A stretch of 64,000 nucleotides of DNA from Congeria kusceri (lineage: Eukaryota; Mollusca; Bivalvia; Myida; Dreissenidae). The notes beneath the pieces are model-generated. The model searched no databases. It was given only the letters and a program-made list of their open reading frames with translations, and had not been told where the DNA came from. A program made the position numbers and the translations under genes. The stretch covers positions 6,877,190 through 6,941,189 of the forward strand of contig CM051029.1 of assembly GCA_027627225.1 (NCBI GenBank), read 5' to 3'. Positions 13,401 to 23,316 of the stretch are shown here, in pieces (positions within the stretch are counted from its first letter, which is position 1; each line of letters opens with the position of its first letter).

Positions 13401-16400
13401 ACATGTGCATTAAAAATATTATGGTATTTAATTATATTATATTGTGAAAAAAAACAGTTCTTACTTAACGTCACTTTTAACTAGTGGAGATTTGTTTCTT
13501 TTGCTTCCAACCAAGATGGCCCTGATGTGCCTACTGTAAGATATAGCGTATTGCCTGACCTGTCTTACACTGGAACCGTGCCAGCCAATGGGGCCATCTC
13601 ATTGATCGAAGACAGCAGTGTACAGCTGACCTGTTCTGCCAACAGTAACCCGACGTCTACATATAATTGGGGTCCAGGTTATTACAATGCCGTACACAAT
13701 ATATCAAATGTTTCAAGAGATGCGGATGTAACTGTCACATGCACAGCTGAGAATATAATGCCTTCTACTCTGAGAGGAACCGTAACTGGCAGCTCGAATA
13801 CAACAGTTAGTTTCCATGTACTATGTAAGTATGGATATATTATATTGAAACTCTCTAAAAGCAAGCAATAACTACACTTTTCAACAAATCAAAATTTTAG
13901 CTGCATTTTACATCAATTAATATTACTAACATTAGATGGTCCAGCGAACCTTTCGGCAAAATTCAACAACATCACACAGATAGACCAAGTGGTGAAAGTC
14001 ATTGGAGGCTGGTCGTTCGAAATATCCTGTTCTGCCAACAGTAACCCAGTCTCGAGTGTATATTGGTATGGCCTTGGAGCACAGTTGGGAAATGTCCTCT
14101 CCATAAACAACGTTAGCAAGGACCGAAACAAAAACATCACGTGCACCGCAATGAACACGATGGTAGATAGTCTAGGGAACAGTAAAACCAAGTCTGCACA
14201 GATTACCGTTATCCTTGACGTTCTGTGTAAGCTACAGTTATTACGTTTGCGCAGCTTGGGTACAGTTTTATCTTGTAATAAGTTTACTTAAATTTGTTTA
14301 CTAGAGTAGAGTGAACTTTTACCCGCTTTTTCGATGCGTTTGTATTTACTTCTGAGATTTACATCATTCGTATCTCGTACATAGCTGTGTGTAAAACTCA
14401 CAAAAAGGTGTTAATAAATTATAAATTCTCAAATGTATCAATACGGTTGCATAACAATAAAAATAAAAATAATATAATATGGTTCTTGCATTGTTGCTAC
14501 AGACCCACCGACTGTGCAGCAGATAGCGAATCAAACCGTTATTCTCAACACGTCTTTCACAACAGTATGCAGCCTGAGCAGTGTTGGTAACCCACCTGAC
14601 ACAAACTACAGGTGGATAAGGAAAGGTTCCAATACTTCTGTCGGCACAATGCAAGCATTAACAATTAACCACGTCCTGTTAACAGATGAAGGTGAATACC
14701 GGTGTACTGCGTCAAACAGAATGCAGACTATTGGAAACGAAGTAGAGTACGGTTTTAGTCAGACAACATTCTATATAAATGTTCAATGTAAGTTGTATGA
14801 CTATCCTGTTGTATTTTACAATGCTTTTAACTTATACACAAACGAACCTTATTAATTGCATAATAATAAAGACATTACATTATGTTTGTATAATGTCTAT
14901 TTTTGATAAACTGCTGATTATTTTGCAAGAAAACGTCCCCCAATCGTATATCATGGCATATGTAGACATGATGAACAGAATGTTGAACGTAATGGTTACC
15001 TGTTTAGTGCAAATTAATCAAACATTCATTATGTGTTGATTACGTCATGTTTAAGTTAAGGTTTGCAACTAATATATTTTAACATTTACTTGCCCAAAGT
15101 AAAAATAACAATACAGATGTTGGTACTTCCTAGGTCCTATGTCGGTGTTTGTGAAACGATATGACTTCTTCATATAATTAGTTCGTTTATCATACATTTG
15201 TTTATACATATATCAGAGAACACATGTTTTATACAAGAAAGTCTTCTTCCAGATAAAGCAAGCATCCAAACATTCGAAGCAAATGAATCTAAACTCAACA
15301 TTACCGTTGACCAGGACGAAACAATCGAGCTGGTATGTGATGCCGATGGTGACCCTGAACCTATTGTTCGTATCATTAATGCAACTCGTGGAGTTGAATC
15401 ACTACTAATAGAACAAGGAGGACATACAGCCAAATCTTACATTCATCGAGCGAGATGTGAATATGATAGTGGAATCTATAAATGTCTGGCAAACAACAGT
15501 TATAACATGGAACAATATGAACACATTCTTGCTGTCCTGGTAAACTGTAAGTAAAATATATATCAAGTTAACTTTGAAGATATCAATTATGTAACAATTT
15601 ACAATATAAGTACATACAATTCTTAATACTTGTTATTTTTTTGCATAGGTTCTCCAAGAGAGTCACCATTCTCTCCTCCTTTAACACAGTTGTACAGAGC
15701 TCCAAACGACACAGCTGTGTTCACCTTCACCATTATAGCCTATCCTGAGCCAACGACTTCTGACTTCATTTGGTACAAGCGTGTTGAAGAAGAATGGATG
15801 GTTTTGTCAAATGACAACAACATTCAGGTCAATATCACGGATAATAGAATGCAGACCATACTGGCGATTCATCGAGTGCAGCTTGACGATTATACACAAT
15901 ATATGGTGAAAGTCTCCAACACGTTGGGTTCGACTGAGAAAGTGTTTACATTACACGCACAATGTAGGAATATATTTGTTTTCCTTCTTATAATGTTTAT
16001 AACACAAATAAAATCCTTTACTAGAGTTTAATGTTTATTAATATTCACAATTAAATGAGTGTATGCATATACATGTATCTAACTGCTTTGATAAATTTTA
16101 CTAAACACGAATATCGGTAGAACCGATGCCGAGGCTCAACGATGCCGCTTTGACCCTAAATGTGGCCTTAACCTTAAACCTAAGAACCTGATTCATACGG
16201 AGAGGCGTTGTCGGGCTGGGTTAACAATTGTGAAGTCTTAAAATCCACTCAACAAGTTAAAAGCTAGGACAAGCAAATGGTCAGTTTCGACTTTTGACCT
16301 TTAAATTTAAACAAAGCGAAATTCCTGTTGCGACAGCAAGAGAGAATTCGTGTTAGCAGCCCATTGTTTAAGTATGACATTGACCAGTGACCTATATATG

Positions 16401-18580
16401 TAGTTAATGCGTATCACGTGCTATATATGACATATTTATGGTCTGAACAATGAAAAATCTCATTTTGACATTTGATCTCTAAGTGTCACCTTGACCTTTG
16501 ACGTATGGACCTGGTTTATATGCATTTCATGTTTTGTTTTTGAGGCTATGATTTGTGTCCGGTAGTTTTTAAAGCACACACAAGCAAAGTGTCATTTTTG
16601 CTCTTTTATCTCTAGGTGTGACCTTGGCCTTTGACCTAAGGACATGATTCAAGAGCAGTGCACACCAGCTCATTGCAGCAATCATTTGTGCCAAGTAACT
16701 CAAAGATTCCCAAAATCCATGGCGAAGTTATAGTGTGGAAAACAAAAGACAAAACAATTTATAATCAAAGGGTAATTACTCCCTGAAAAAGCATCAGAAC
16801 GGAACTCCCTGACAATAGTTTTGCTTTCCCCCTTGGTATGGAGGCTGAATAAAAAGTTTAATTGAAGTTGAGTTGGTAGTTCCAGAGATTTTGCTTTCAA
16901 ACAAACAGTTTTAGAAATTGTCCTATTTTTAATCAAAGAGAAATAACTCCCTAAACAATTGGACCGGACCGACATGACAATATCCGTATGTCCATCTTAT
17001 ATGGATGCGGCGTATACAATTTTATCAAATTTGAGTCATTATTTCATGAGATCTCGGGCGGCGAAGAACTACCGTACAGACAGAAGGACGGACGGACGGA
17101 AGGAAGGACGGACGGCCAGCCGGACATAAAGTATTATGCATACAATCATCGGGAACATTTGTTTCAGAACCCAGACAAACTAAATACAAGTTGAATTAGA
17201 ATTCGGAAGGACGAACAAAGCGGCGACAATATGACCCCCCCCCCTTTTGGGAGCTCAATGACAAGATAAGAGAAGTTTAATAGCATACTTATCGCATCGA
17301 ATGCCTAATAAAATATGTGTTTTGTACAGTTGAAAATGGCTCTGCATCATCCGCTGTTGGTGGTTCAGTAGGTGGCGTCTTGGGGGTTGCTGTCTTAATT
17401 GCTGTGTCCATCCTGATATGGAGATACAGATCACATGGTACATATGTGTTGCATTGTATATTTGCTCTGTACAACCTTTGCAAACATATGTAATTGTTAT
17501 GCTTTTTTTTGAGATCACAAACAAAAGGAAAGATCTGTACATACTACGAAAATTAGGGTAAATTACATCCTGAATCTGTATATACATAGTCCATTTAACA
17601 TTTTATCAAAAACACGTGTATTTGTGTAATTCGCACTCTATCCCGAAACTGCCTGCGAATGAATTCTTCAATAAAATAAACTACCTTGCGCCATGCATGA
17701 CGTAGACCATTATACAACATTGCGTAGAATAAGACTAGTTTGTATCACTAAATAGCATTGTTACATTATTTATTTTAGGGCAAAACGAAACCAAAATATA
17801 CCAAACGCATAGCAATTCGACTGGCCAGTATGAAGATCTCGTCAAAGAACAGTAAGCAAATGTATATTGTACAATATACAAGTTGATATATCATATATGT
17901 TGACAACTGTAAATATGATAATAGTGTGCTTAACCAAATAATTATATTGCAATAGCACATCGTTTTTCAACAAATATAGCTACACAACATAGTTAAATAG
18001 CAACACCATATCGCTAGATATTGCAGAACATCTAATAACAATTATTTAAACTTGTGTTTGTATTCAGGCGACACAACGAAGCCTCAAACACATGTGGGAG
18101 TTATGAAACCTGTCGAATCGGTAAGGTTTCATATGATCAATTAATTTATGATTTCGAATTAATTTATGATTTATATATATATCTTATATCTTATAGCTAT
18201 ATCTTATGAATATGTTTGGATTGTTGTTAACACGTGTCACATACACAGTTAAATACAACACATCAAGCAATATTAAGTGCTTCCACACCATCCTCGCCTC
18301 AGTTTGAAGTCATTGTTTCCCCTAACTGTTTATGTTACCCTTCTTGTCAATTATATGTTCGTTTCACGTTTTTCCAGAGTCTGCAGTCTCTGGGCATGAC
18401 AATAATTATGAGCCACTTGCAGAACTAGAATTCCGTGAATATTCGAGTCTAAGTCCTTACGAAACTCGAAAAGACAATACATCGTCCACAGATAATCCAC
18501 CTAGGATGCCAGCATTACGACAAACTGTGACGTCAACTGATGATAGAGAATACGTGAATATGAAATTGTCCTTTCTTTAA
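9490..18580 (+). CDS. Gene A: nine-Ig receptor with TM and ITAM tail
   Basis: The proposed model joins 9490-9541, 10852-11199, 11765-12070, 12435-12730, 12907-13203, 13516-13824, 13936-14226, 14503-14787, 15253-15546, 15649-15963, 17330-17437, 17779-17851, 18068-18120 and 18378-18580. It encodes about 1,070 residues: signal peptide, nine Ig-like modules, one transmembrane helix and a cytoplasmic tail with an ITAM. Every extracellular exon is phase 1-1, as is usual for Ig modules, and ends with or near a Cys codon split by the intron. The architecture resembles nephrin/CD22-like receptors, though the FN3 module typical of nephrins is absent. The function is inferred to be a cell-surface recognition receptor signalling through tyrosine kinases. 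One exon (12435-12730) carries a frameshift, and one intron has a GC donor. Confidence 0.75.
10399..10775. repeat. (AGT)n array and degenerate AGTATT repeats
   Basis: A long AGT triplet array (about 10399-10525, with AGG/AGA variants) is followed by degenerate TAGTATTAG-type hexamers to about 10775. It lies in the first intron of gene A, so its poly-serine translation is an artefact. Confidence 0.9.
10852..11199 (+). CDS. Gene A exon 2: Ig module 1
   Basis: The acceptor is TTTTTTTCTTTAG and the donor TTAA/GTAAGC; both ends are phase 1. It starts VGDNQSLKLAVDVNDVFVNN. The core has FTCSTP, the Ig tryptophan in AVQWRRL, and WRCSAG for the second Cys. Extra Cys residues (PICQ, ECFCNSTT, YTCAIK) suggest more disulfides than a standard Ig domain. 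Closely related modules occur in gene B (44221-44556, with a stop) and gene C (61307-61617). Several N-glycosylation sites (for example NST) are visible. Confidence 0.8.
11765..12070 (+). CDS. Gene A exon 3: Ig module 2, GC donor
   Basis: The acceptor is TTTATTCCAG. It encodes IKLSTLTLLP, YNATSTFTCITS, TIQWFEDD, NLSCVSTYVY and ends KNGTDLQIQ plus one base. This is an Ig module with both Cys and the Trp. The length (306 bases) keeps phase 1-1 only if the donor is GC (CAAT/GCAAGTAA), a known minor U2 donor class. The alternative GT four bases on would break the frame. The matching exon in gene B has a normal GT at the same place. Confidence 0.8.
12071..12076 (+). promoter_or_regulatory. GC-AG intron donor (GCAAGT)
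   Basis: The donor reads CAAT/GCAAGT, where sibling exons (13204, 14788, 15547) read T/GTAAGT. The single T-to-C change is the usual form of GC-AG donors. Phase arithmetic (306 bases, phase 1-1) supports its use. Confidence 0.7.
12435..12730 (+). CDS. Gene A exon 4: Ig module 3, frameshift near start
   Basis: The acceptor is GGATTTAG and the donor TCAT/GTGAGT. The phase-1 reading begins YPVSKPLLL and then meets TGA at 12461. One frame over, the module continues cleanly: VNDTVYIRENVPAVFSCF, SSGYPPPSYRWTYPRG, SILCVATNAYYSLNG. Length 296 is not compatible with phase 1-1, so about one base is lost or gained between 12450 and 12475, next to a run of A. This could be an assembly error, a real allele, or an exon that is skipped, since skipping keeps the frame. 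No alternative acceptor fixes it. Confidence 0.6.
12907..13203 (+). CDS. Gene A exon 5: Ig module 4, first Cys missing
   Basis: The acceptor is CATTTTCAG and the donor TTAT/GTAAGT, phase 1-1, 297 bases. It encodes YPPSFKRFVNKANNADGY, then EDIDIASEWDANPSATVSWQ, and ATWTCLAFNNI. The second Cys and Trp are present. The first Cys is Ser (TCT), while the gene B copy has Cys (TGT) in the aligned position, so the canonical disulfide cannot form. The reading frame is fully open. Confidence 0.75.
13516..13824 (+). CDS. Gene A exon 6: Ig module 5
   Basis: Phase 1-1, 309 bases, donor CTAT/GTAAGT. It encodes YGPDVPTVRYSVLPDLSY, SVQLTCSANSNPTSTYNWGP and DVTVTCTAENIM. Both Cys and the Trp are present. It closely resembles the next module (SCSANSNP, TCTAMNTM), which points to a tandem exon duplication. 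The acceptor (TTCCAACCAAG) has an imperfect pyrimidine tract. Confidence 0.75.
13936..14226 (+). CDS. Gene A exon 7: Ig module 6
   Basis: Phase 1-1, 291 bases, acceptor AACATTAG and donor CTGT/GTAAGC. It encodes YGPANLSAKFNNITQ, SFEISCSANSNPVSSVYWYG and NKNITCTAMNTMVDS. It is a full Ig core with several N-glycosylation sites and is the sister of exon 6. The gene B copy (46988-47277) has lost its acceptor AG and one base. Confidence 0.8.
14503..14787 (+). CDS. Gene A exon 8: Ig module 7
   Basis: Phase 1-1, 285 bases, acceptor TTGTTGCTACAG and donor CAAT/GTAAGT. It encodes YPPTVQQIANQTVILN, FTTVCSLSSVGNPPDTNYRW and TDEGEYRCTASNRMQ. The DEGEYRC motif before the second Cys is the classic I-set/V-set F strand (DxGxYxC type). 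Confidence 0.85.
15253..15546 (+). CDS. Gene A exon 9: Ig module 8
   Basis: Phase 1-1, 294 bases, acceptor CTTCTTCCAG and donor AACT/GTAAGT. It encodes YKASIQTFEANESKLNITVD, ETIELVCDADGDPEPIVRI and YDSGIYKCLANNSYN. The Cys pair and the DSGxYxC motif are present, but the usual core Trp is replaced (VRII). The gene B copy at 48317-48610 is also open, with high similarity, so this module is the best preserved in both genes. Confidence 0.85.
15649..15963 (+). CDS. Gene A exon 10: membrane-proximal Ig-like module 9
   Basis: Phase 1-1, 315 bases, acceptor TTTTTTTGCATAG and donor CAAT/GTAGGA. It encodes CSPRESPFSPPLTQLYRAPN, FTIIAYPEPTTSDFIWYKRV and DDYTQYMVKVSNTLGS. It has the Ig strand pattern and the Trp (FIWYK), but no B-strand or F-strand Cys (FTFTII, YMVKV), so it is a disulfide-less Ig-like fold. 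In gene B it is followed by an FN3 exon that gene A lacks. Confidence 0.8.
16090..17200. repeat. Degenerate repeat with GACCTTTGACC core
   Basis: This intron of gene A is filled with repeated pieces such as 'tgaccctaaatgtggcctta', 'ttgacatttgatctctaagt', 'tgaccttggcctttgaccta', ending in GGAC/GGAAG runs near 17088-17118. Similar GACCTTGAC pieces recur near 33.6-33.9 kb. I believe it is a dispersed repeat common in bivalves, by recollection. It sits where gene B has its FN3 exon. Confidence 0.6.
17330..17437 (+). CDS. Gene A exon 11: transmembrane segment
   Basis: Phase 1-1, 108 bases, acceptor TTTGTACAG and donor CATG/GTACAT. It encodes FENGSASSAVGGSVGGVLG, then VAVLIAVSILIW, and the basic stop-transfer RYRSHG. 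This is a type I membrane span. Gene B has the same exon at identical length (50171-50278). Confidence 0.85.
17779..17851 (+). CDS. Gene A exon 12: tail with YEDL
   Basis: Starts phase 1, ends phase 2 (GAA CA/GTAAGC). It encodes GQNETKIYQTHSNSTG followed by QYEDLVKEQ. YEDL (17829-17840) fits YxxL, an SH2 or endocytic-type tyrosine motif. Gene B has a shorter version (50477-50516) with the same phases that lacks the YEDL part. Confidence 0.75.
18068..18120 (+). CDS. Gene A exon 13: small tail exon
   Basis: Starts phase 2, ends phase 1 (ATC G/GTAAGG), 53 bases, acceptor TGTATTCAG. It encodes RHNEASNTCGSYETCRIG. The frame joins both neighbours without stops. It has one tyrosine (SYETC) but no clear signalling consensus. 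Confidence 0.65.
18378..18580 (+). CDS. Gene A last exon: ITAM and YVNM tail
   Basis: The acceptor is TTTTTCCAG; phase 1; it ends at TAA 18578-18580. It encodes ESAVSGHDNNYEPLAEL, EFREYSSLSPYETRK and, near the end, DREYVNMKLSFL. DNNYEPL-AELEFRE-YSSL (18398-18451) matches the ITAM consensus D/E-x-x-YxxL-x(6-8)-YxxL with a spacer of seven. YVNM (18551-18562) fits the p85 PI3K motif YxxM and the Grb2 motif YxN. ITAMs recruit Syk/ZAP-70-type kinases, so activating signalling is inferred. The nearest AATAAA is at 19078. Confidence 0.8.
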
Positions 18581-20940
18581 AAGTGACACAAGTGATTTGC
18601 TATTTGTTAGTTATCGAGAAACGGGAAATGTGTTTTGTAGTCAATAGTTTATTATGGGATCGTATATGTGCAAGTATGCATACATGTAGTAATTTGCCGA
18701 GAGATATATGAATAATCATTAACTAATTTTATTGTCGGGTGATATATGTAGTATTGATCTTAAATTTCATGAATAGGATGATGTCGTTTACTTCGTATTT
18801 GTTCGTCTAATATTACTGTATTTTGCAATACTTATATTTTGTTAGAATTTACAATAAGTAATCATCACAAACATAGCGCATAAAAGAGTAGACCGTGTAC
18901 ATTAAATCATTTAGTAGAATTTGGTTTGATTGTCTTGTTTCCATTGATGTTTAGCATCTATAAAACAGTTTCACATGCATGTACATGTAGCGTATCATAC
19001 CGGCCCTTATATATTGATGCATGTGTAGTACTCACGAGTACTTTGTGTTCTTTTCAATCAGTACCTTATATTGCTGGAATAAAATGGTATATTTGAACCT
19101 CAATACGTTATATCTAGATACATTAATCACACGTTTAAATGTGTCATGTTAATACTAATTGTTCTCCATGCGGTGTCTCTTAGTTTCTTTACAATTGTAG
19201 TACCATAAATCAACGTATGTACTCTTTCATTTCTTCATTCACTTTAGATCGTTAACCAGCTACATGTGCATTGTACAAACCAATGGAAATTACATGTCTA
19301 CGCGAAAATTGTTCCGTGGAAAATGTAAGACCAATTTGAACAATCAAAAACCATCAATAACACACCTCTATAACGGACAAAAAACGGACTTGATATGCTA
19401 TAATCGAATAATATGTCTGCTTGTAGTCTGCTAATGCATGGATTAAACTACAGCAAACTACTGTTTTGATTACAAATTTAGAGGAACGTTAACCTGTGTG
19501 GTTTCTATCGCAGACCTAAAACAGAAACGCTAGCGACACATTGAAATAGTGAAAAATAAATAACGAATACTTCAGACGAGCAAACAATGTTAAGCTGCAC
19601 TTTTCGCAGTGAAGCAGTAAAACTAGTATAGCGTTGAATAAAGCTGCTAAAATTCATCAGTGTCAATACATTGCAACAAATTAGTGAAATTAATCTGCCT
19701 AACTTAAATCAAATTTTCAATTTTGCTATATATTTATTTTATTTTTTGAATGCAACACCACTCACAAAGACCTGAGTAATGTTTTAATAAGCGCACTATA
19801 TTTGCTTATAAATATAGAGTTATACAACTGAACAAGAAATGCAATTGGAACTGTCTCGTTTCCTTGAGTATATTCTGCAAATATAATACCTGGACAGTGC
19901 CTATTTTAGAATGATATACTCTTTAAATTGAAAGAGCAGTGGAATGTTTACAAAAATATTGGTTATTTAAACGAGCTCAAGAAATGAAGGCCAAAAGTGA
20001 ATTTCATAAAGATAGTGTCGACACGGGGATGCACATTGTAAAACACAGTACTCATAAGACGCATGTACACAATTTCGTGTGCATATGTTTTGCAGACAAA
20101 CAACATATTGACATGTTAAATAGATGTTACTTACTTGAATAATAATTTCATATTCGTTTACTATTGCCATTATACTTTATGCATTTTGCATCTATTGTGG
20201 AAGAAAGCCGTGCTGTTGTACTTAATATTTGTATTAGTATTTGTAGTGTCGACAGTTGGTGGCAAGTTTTGTTTATCACTAGCTATCTCCAATGCTATCG
20301 TTTTAAAAAGATTCATTATTAATTTACATAGACGTTCATTTGTGTAGTTGTTAGTAAATGTTAACATTACATATTTTCAACAAGTATAAACCTTGTTGAA
20401 TTATGAAACGGCAGTAACTCTAAACAACTGTTATCGAAAGGAAATATTGCTCTTTAACGATACGCATGTGTTTAAAATGCATTTAAATAACATGGATAAT
20501 TGAGATATGTAGGGTTGCATATTATTAAGACGATTTGATTTTCTAGACGGAGTTTTGTTAACCATCTGACAAATTGCGTTTAACACCATTATACAATTTC
20601 AGCCAAAAAAGCGGTAATGCAAATTGTTTCTCCTAATCTTCTACAAGATGTATCATCCGGCCCAGACGTCTTTCGTTTGTGTCATCATACAAATATAAGT
20701 CAATTCTTTACTGCAAAGACACTCGTTTGGCAATTTAAATGTCTACAATAATGTAAATGTATAAAGAGTAGTGTTATTTAAAAACATATGCATTGTGAGA
20801 AACATGAATTTATTTTCAGTGTGTGCAACAATTCAAATAAGCAAAATCTTACCCGTTCGGGATAACAACATTTACCCTTCATGAATAAGATGTGTATGTT
20901 TTAAGTTAACTTTCAGCTTAATTTGTTAATCAATACGCAG
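18581..20940. other. 3' flank of gene A; no other gene seen
   Basis: AT-rich sequence with the likely 3' UTR of gene A. AATAAA at 19078-19083 is a possible polyadenylation signal. Beyond that I see no splice-bounded exons or transposon proteins; open frames near 19.9-20.3 kb overlap on both strands and look like chance. Confidence 0.45.
19078..19083 (+). terminator. Possible polyadenylation signal AATAAA for gene A
   Basis: Canonical AATAAA about 0.5 kb after the stop codon of gene A. In AT-rich DNA this hexamer is frequent by chance, so the assignment is weak. Confidence 0.3.
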
Positions 20941-21200
20941 AGAAAGGCGATCAGAATGTGCGACTGGTGTTTAATTTCAATTGGAGTTACACTGGAACAA
21001 GAAAAGTAGTATGTTAACAACAACAAACATATATCGGCGAGTGCGTTTTTGTGTTTGTAAACGTCTGCTCAAATGTCAACCCATTCGTATACACTATTTC
21101 TTCAAATGGATACCTCACATCTGCGTACATTACTATAATAATACGAGAAAACACATTTTCAAAAGACACCGGCATTCAGCTGATATCGATATGCATCCAC
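20941..21200 (+). pseudogene. Degenerate V-like Ig exon (short-receptor family)
   Basis: After acceptor AATACGCAG the phase-1 frame reads EKGDQNVRLVFNFNWSYTG, VVC, stop (TAA 21015-21017), QQQTYIGECVF and YTISSNGYLTSAYITI. This matches the exon at 28323 (GDRNVQLVFDFNW, KYIGEC, YTISLNGDYTS). The part that should carry the final SGxYSCS motif is not recognisable and there is no clear donor. It is a relic, followed by a membrane exon at 21350. Confidence 0.6.
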
Positions 21201-21349
21201 AACTTTGGCATGTATATGTTCATAGATGTGTGTATCGCTGCGTATGCGTGCGTGTTGTTGCTATTATATTATGTAATATAAAACGGACTGTAATTGTTTA
21301 TCGGCAAATATGTTTTTATTTAATATCAGTCAATTAATGCAATCTACAG

Positions 21350-21436
21350 TAGATAACTTACAAACAATTTATCACCGAAGCTTTATCATCATAATCGGCA
21401 TATGTGTCACTATGATCTTTGTAATTATTGTATGTG
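21350..21436 (+). CDS. Candidate transmembrane exon after 20.9 kb Ig relic
   Basis: Acceptor AATCTACAG, donor TGTG/GTATCC, 87 bases, phase 1-1. It encodes VDNLQTIYHRS followed by the hydrophobic FIIIIGICVTMIFVIIVCG, a convincing membrane span. It sits 0.15 kb after the Ig relic, as expected for the short Ig-TM layout. The following intron holds a MITE-like insertion starting only eight bases after the exon. It is probably part of a dead gene. Confidence 0.45.
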
Positions 21437-21444
21437 GTATCCTG

Positions 21445-22852
21445 GAGGCCGTTTTAATCAATATTGTCTTAAGTCCGGGGTTTACGACCGAACTTGCGAT
21501 CAGCGTATAACAGTGTTATGACGGTGGTCGTAAGTGTTCCGTCGTAGCTAAGATTATCAATGCTTCTACGACGTGCAAAACGTGAAACCAGTCTGAAAAC
21601 ATGACATTAATCCCGATTTTTAAACGTTTGAAATCAGATTAGTTACGATTTTGTTTTAATGACTGAAGTTCAATCTGATAAGTAGAATTAAAGTCGTCAT
21701 TCGAATCATGAATGCAGAACAACTGTAGATCTAGCGAGATATATCACAATACAATCGACGTTTGATAATTATAGAATAATATGTTTCACTGTTACCGCGA
21801 AAATGCATAACACCTTTCTGTGTTACCGTATGTAACATTAGATATGTCGATCTATTAATTCTTCTTTAAACAATGTCATAAAATATTTCAAAATCAATAA
21901 TTCTTAGAAGCGACCATCTGAATGACGCAACATGGATTACAGTAGCGTAGCTGACCAAAGTTAGTTTACGCGTGGTGATCTATACAGCATAAAATGATTG
22001 TTTTCTATTAAAATATTAAAGGTAAACATAATTTAGACAAATATGAGTACAATTATCAATAAATCATATTGAAGGGTGTATTAACATTCTTAAATAACAT
22101 TTAGATTGTAAAAGTGTACGGAATCAACTACTGTACGGAATTAGTCAACTCGACTCTAGCTACGCCACTGTGGATATTGTTTTTTTAGTCAAACACGTAA
22201 TCATGTATTCAGTGATGTCCTTGTGTTGACAACGCATACATTTATGGTAACCTTTCAGGTTATGGTTTAATTGTATGAAATTAATTCTTGATAGAGTATT
22301 AATTTTGTTTTGAAAATCGATTGGAACACATCGGTGTACTACAGATCTTCATATCTGTGTTTTGTTGTGTTACGAACGATGGATTAATTTGATCTAAAAC
22401 TTTCAAGGTAAGACGAGTTCCGGATCCGAGAAAAGCAGCAACATTCAACTTTTATCAATGATTGTTTCAAATTTAAGTGGATGAATCAGTAGAATTATTT
22501 TTTTCCAGCAATACACTACCATTACTAATAAATGATCGGTGCTTGCAGAGTTAGTCAGTCACAATATACAGTGGTTCCTGGTGGCATAGGTAATAATTGA
22601 TTATTTTAAATGAGGTTTATGTTTTAAATGATTTAAATGCATATTTTAGTAACGCTTGGCAAATCATTTGACATGAAGGCGCCATATTTACGACTCTAAG
22701 AATGTCGTTAAAACCAGTCGCAAATTTAAGTTAAAATTGTACGACGTCGTAGCTCTGCGATTTTGTTGATCAACCGGTTCATCGGTCTTATGACTGTCGT
22801 ACAATCAAATCTTACGTACGACCGCCCTACGATTTGTGAACAAAACGGCCTC
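21445..22852. mobile_element. MITE-like element with 11-bp terminal inverted repeats
   Basis: GAGGCCGTTTT at 21445-21455 is mirrored by AAAACGGCCTC at 22842-22852. The inside has no transposase. Related motifs such as CGTCGTAGCT recur near both ends (about 21540 and 22745). No clear target-site duplication is visible, so the borders are tentative. Confidence 0.45.
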
Positions 22853-23259
22853 AAGCATCTTAATTTTCTCGTTAGGCCCACATAACTTTCGTTACATAAG
22901 CGCATATACAGTTGATATATTTTAGTTTTATAAAAACAAGTCCTTACAGTGTACTGCCTGTGCATGTATATTTACAAAATAATAATTGAGGTCGTGTCAT
23001 TGTTTCTTATATAAACAACAATTTAGAGAATTATGTACTACACACGACGGAAAATAAGGTGATTGTATAAACGTATTTGAGGTGAAATGTATAAACAAAG
23101 GAACCAATTTAGGAGAACAGTTCTATGCTCTGCCAGTAGCATACATGTACTTAAGCACATTCGTCAAAATGTTTTATTTAGTGAAATATTTAACTATAAT
23201 CTGTTTTGTATGTACAGTATATTATCTTGCAGTAAACATTACTAACACTCTTTCCACAG

Positions 23260-23316
23260 ACGGCAGTCTCATATCAAATATACAATGTGCAATGTTTAAG
23301 TGCACCACCTCGACAG
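23260..23316 (+). CDS. Candidate small Cys exon (orphan)
   Basis: Acceptor CTCTTTCCACAG and donor GACAG/GTAGAC, 57 bases, phase 1-1. It encodes GSLISNIQCAMFKCTTSTG. Its phase and Cys content resemble the minus-strand exon at 38597-38695. It could be a linker exon of the dead short-receptor gene starting at 20941. It is too short for certainty. Confidence 0.3.
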
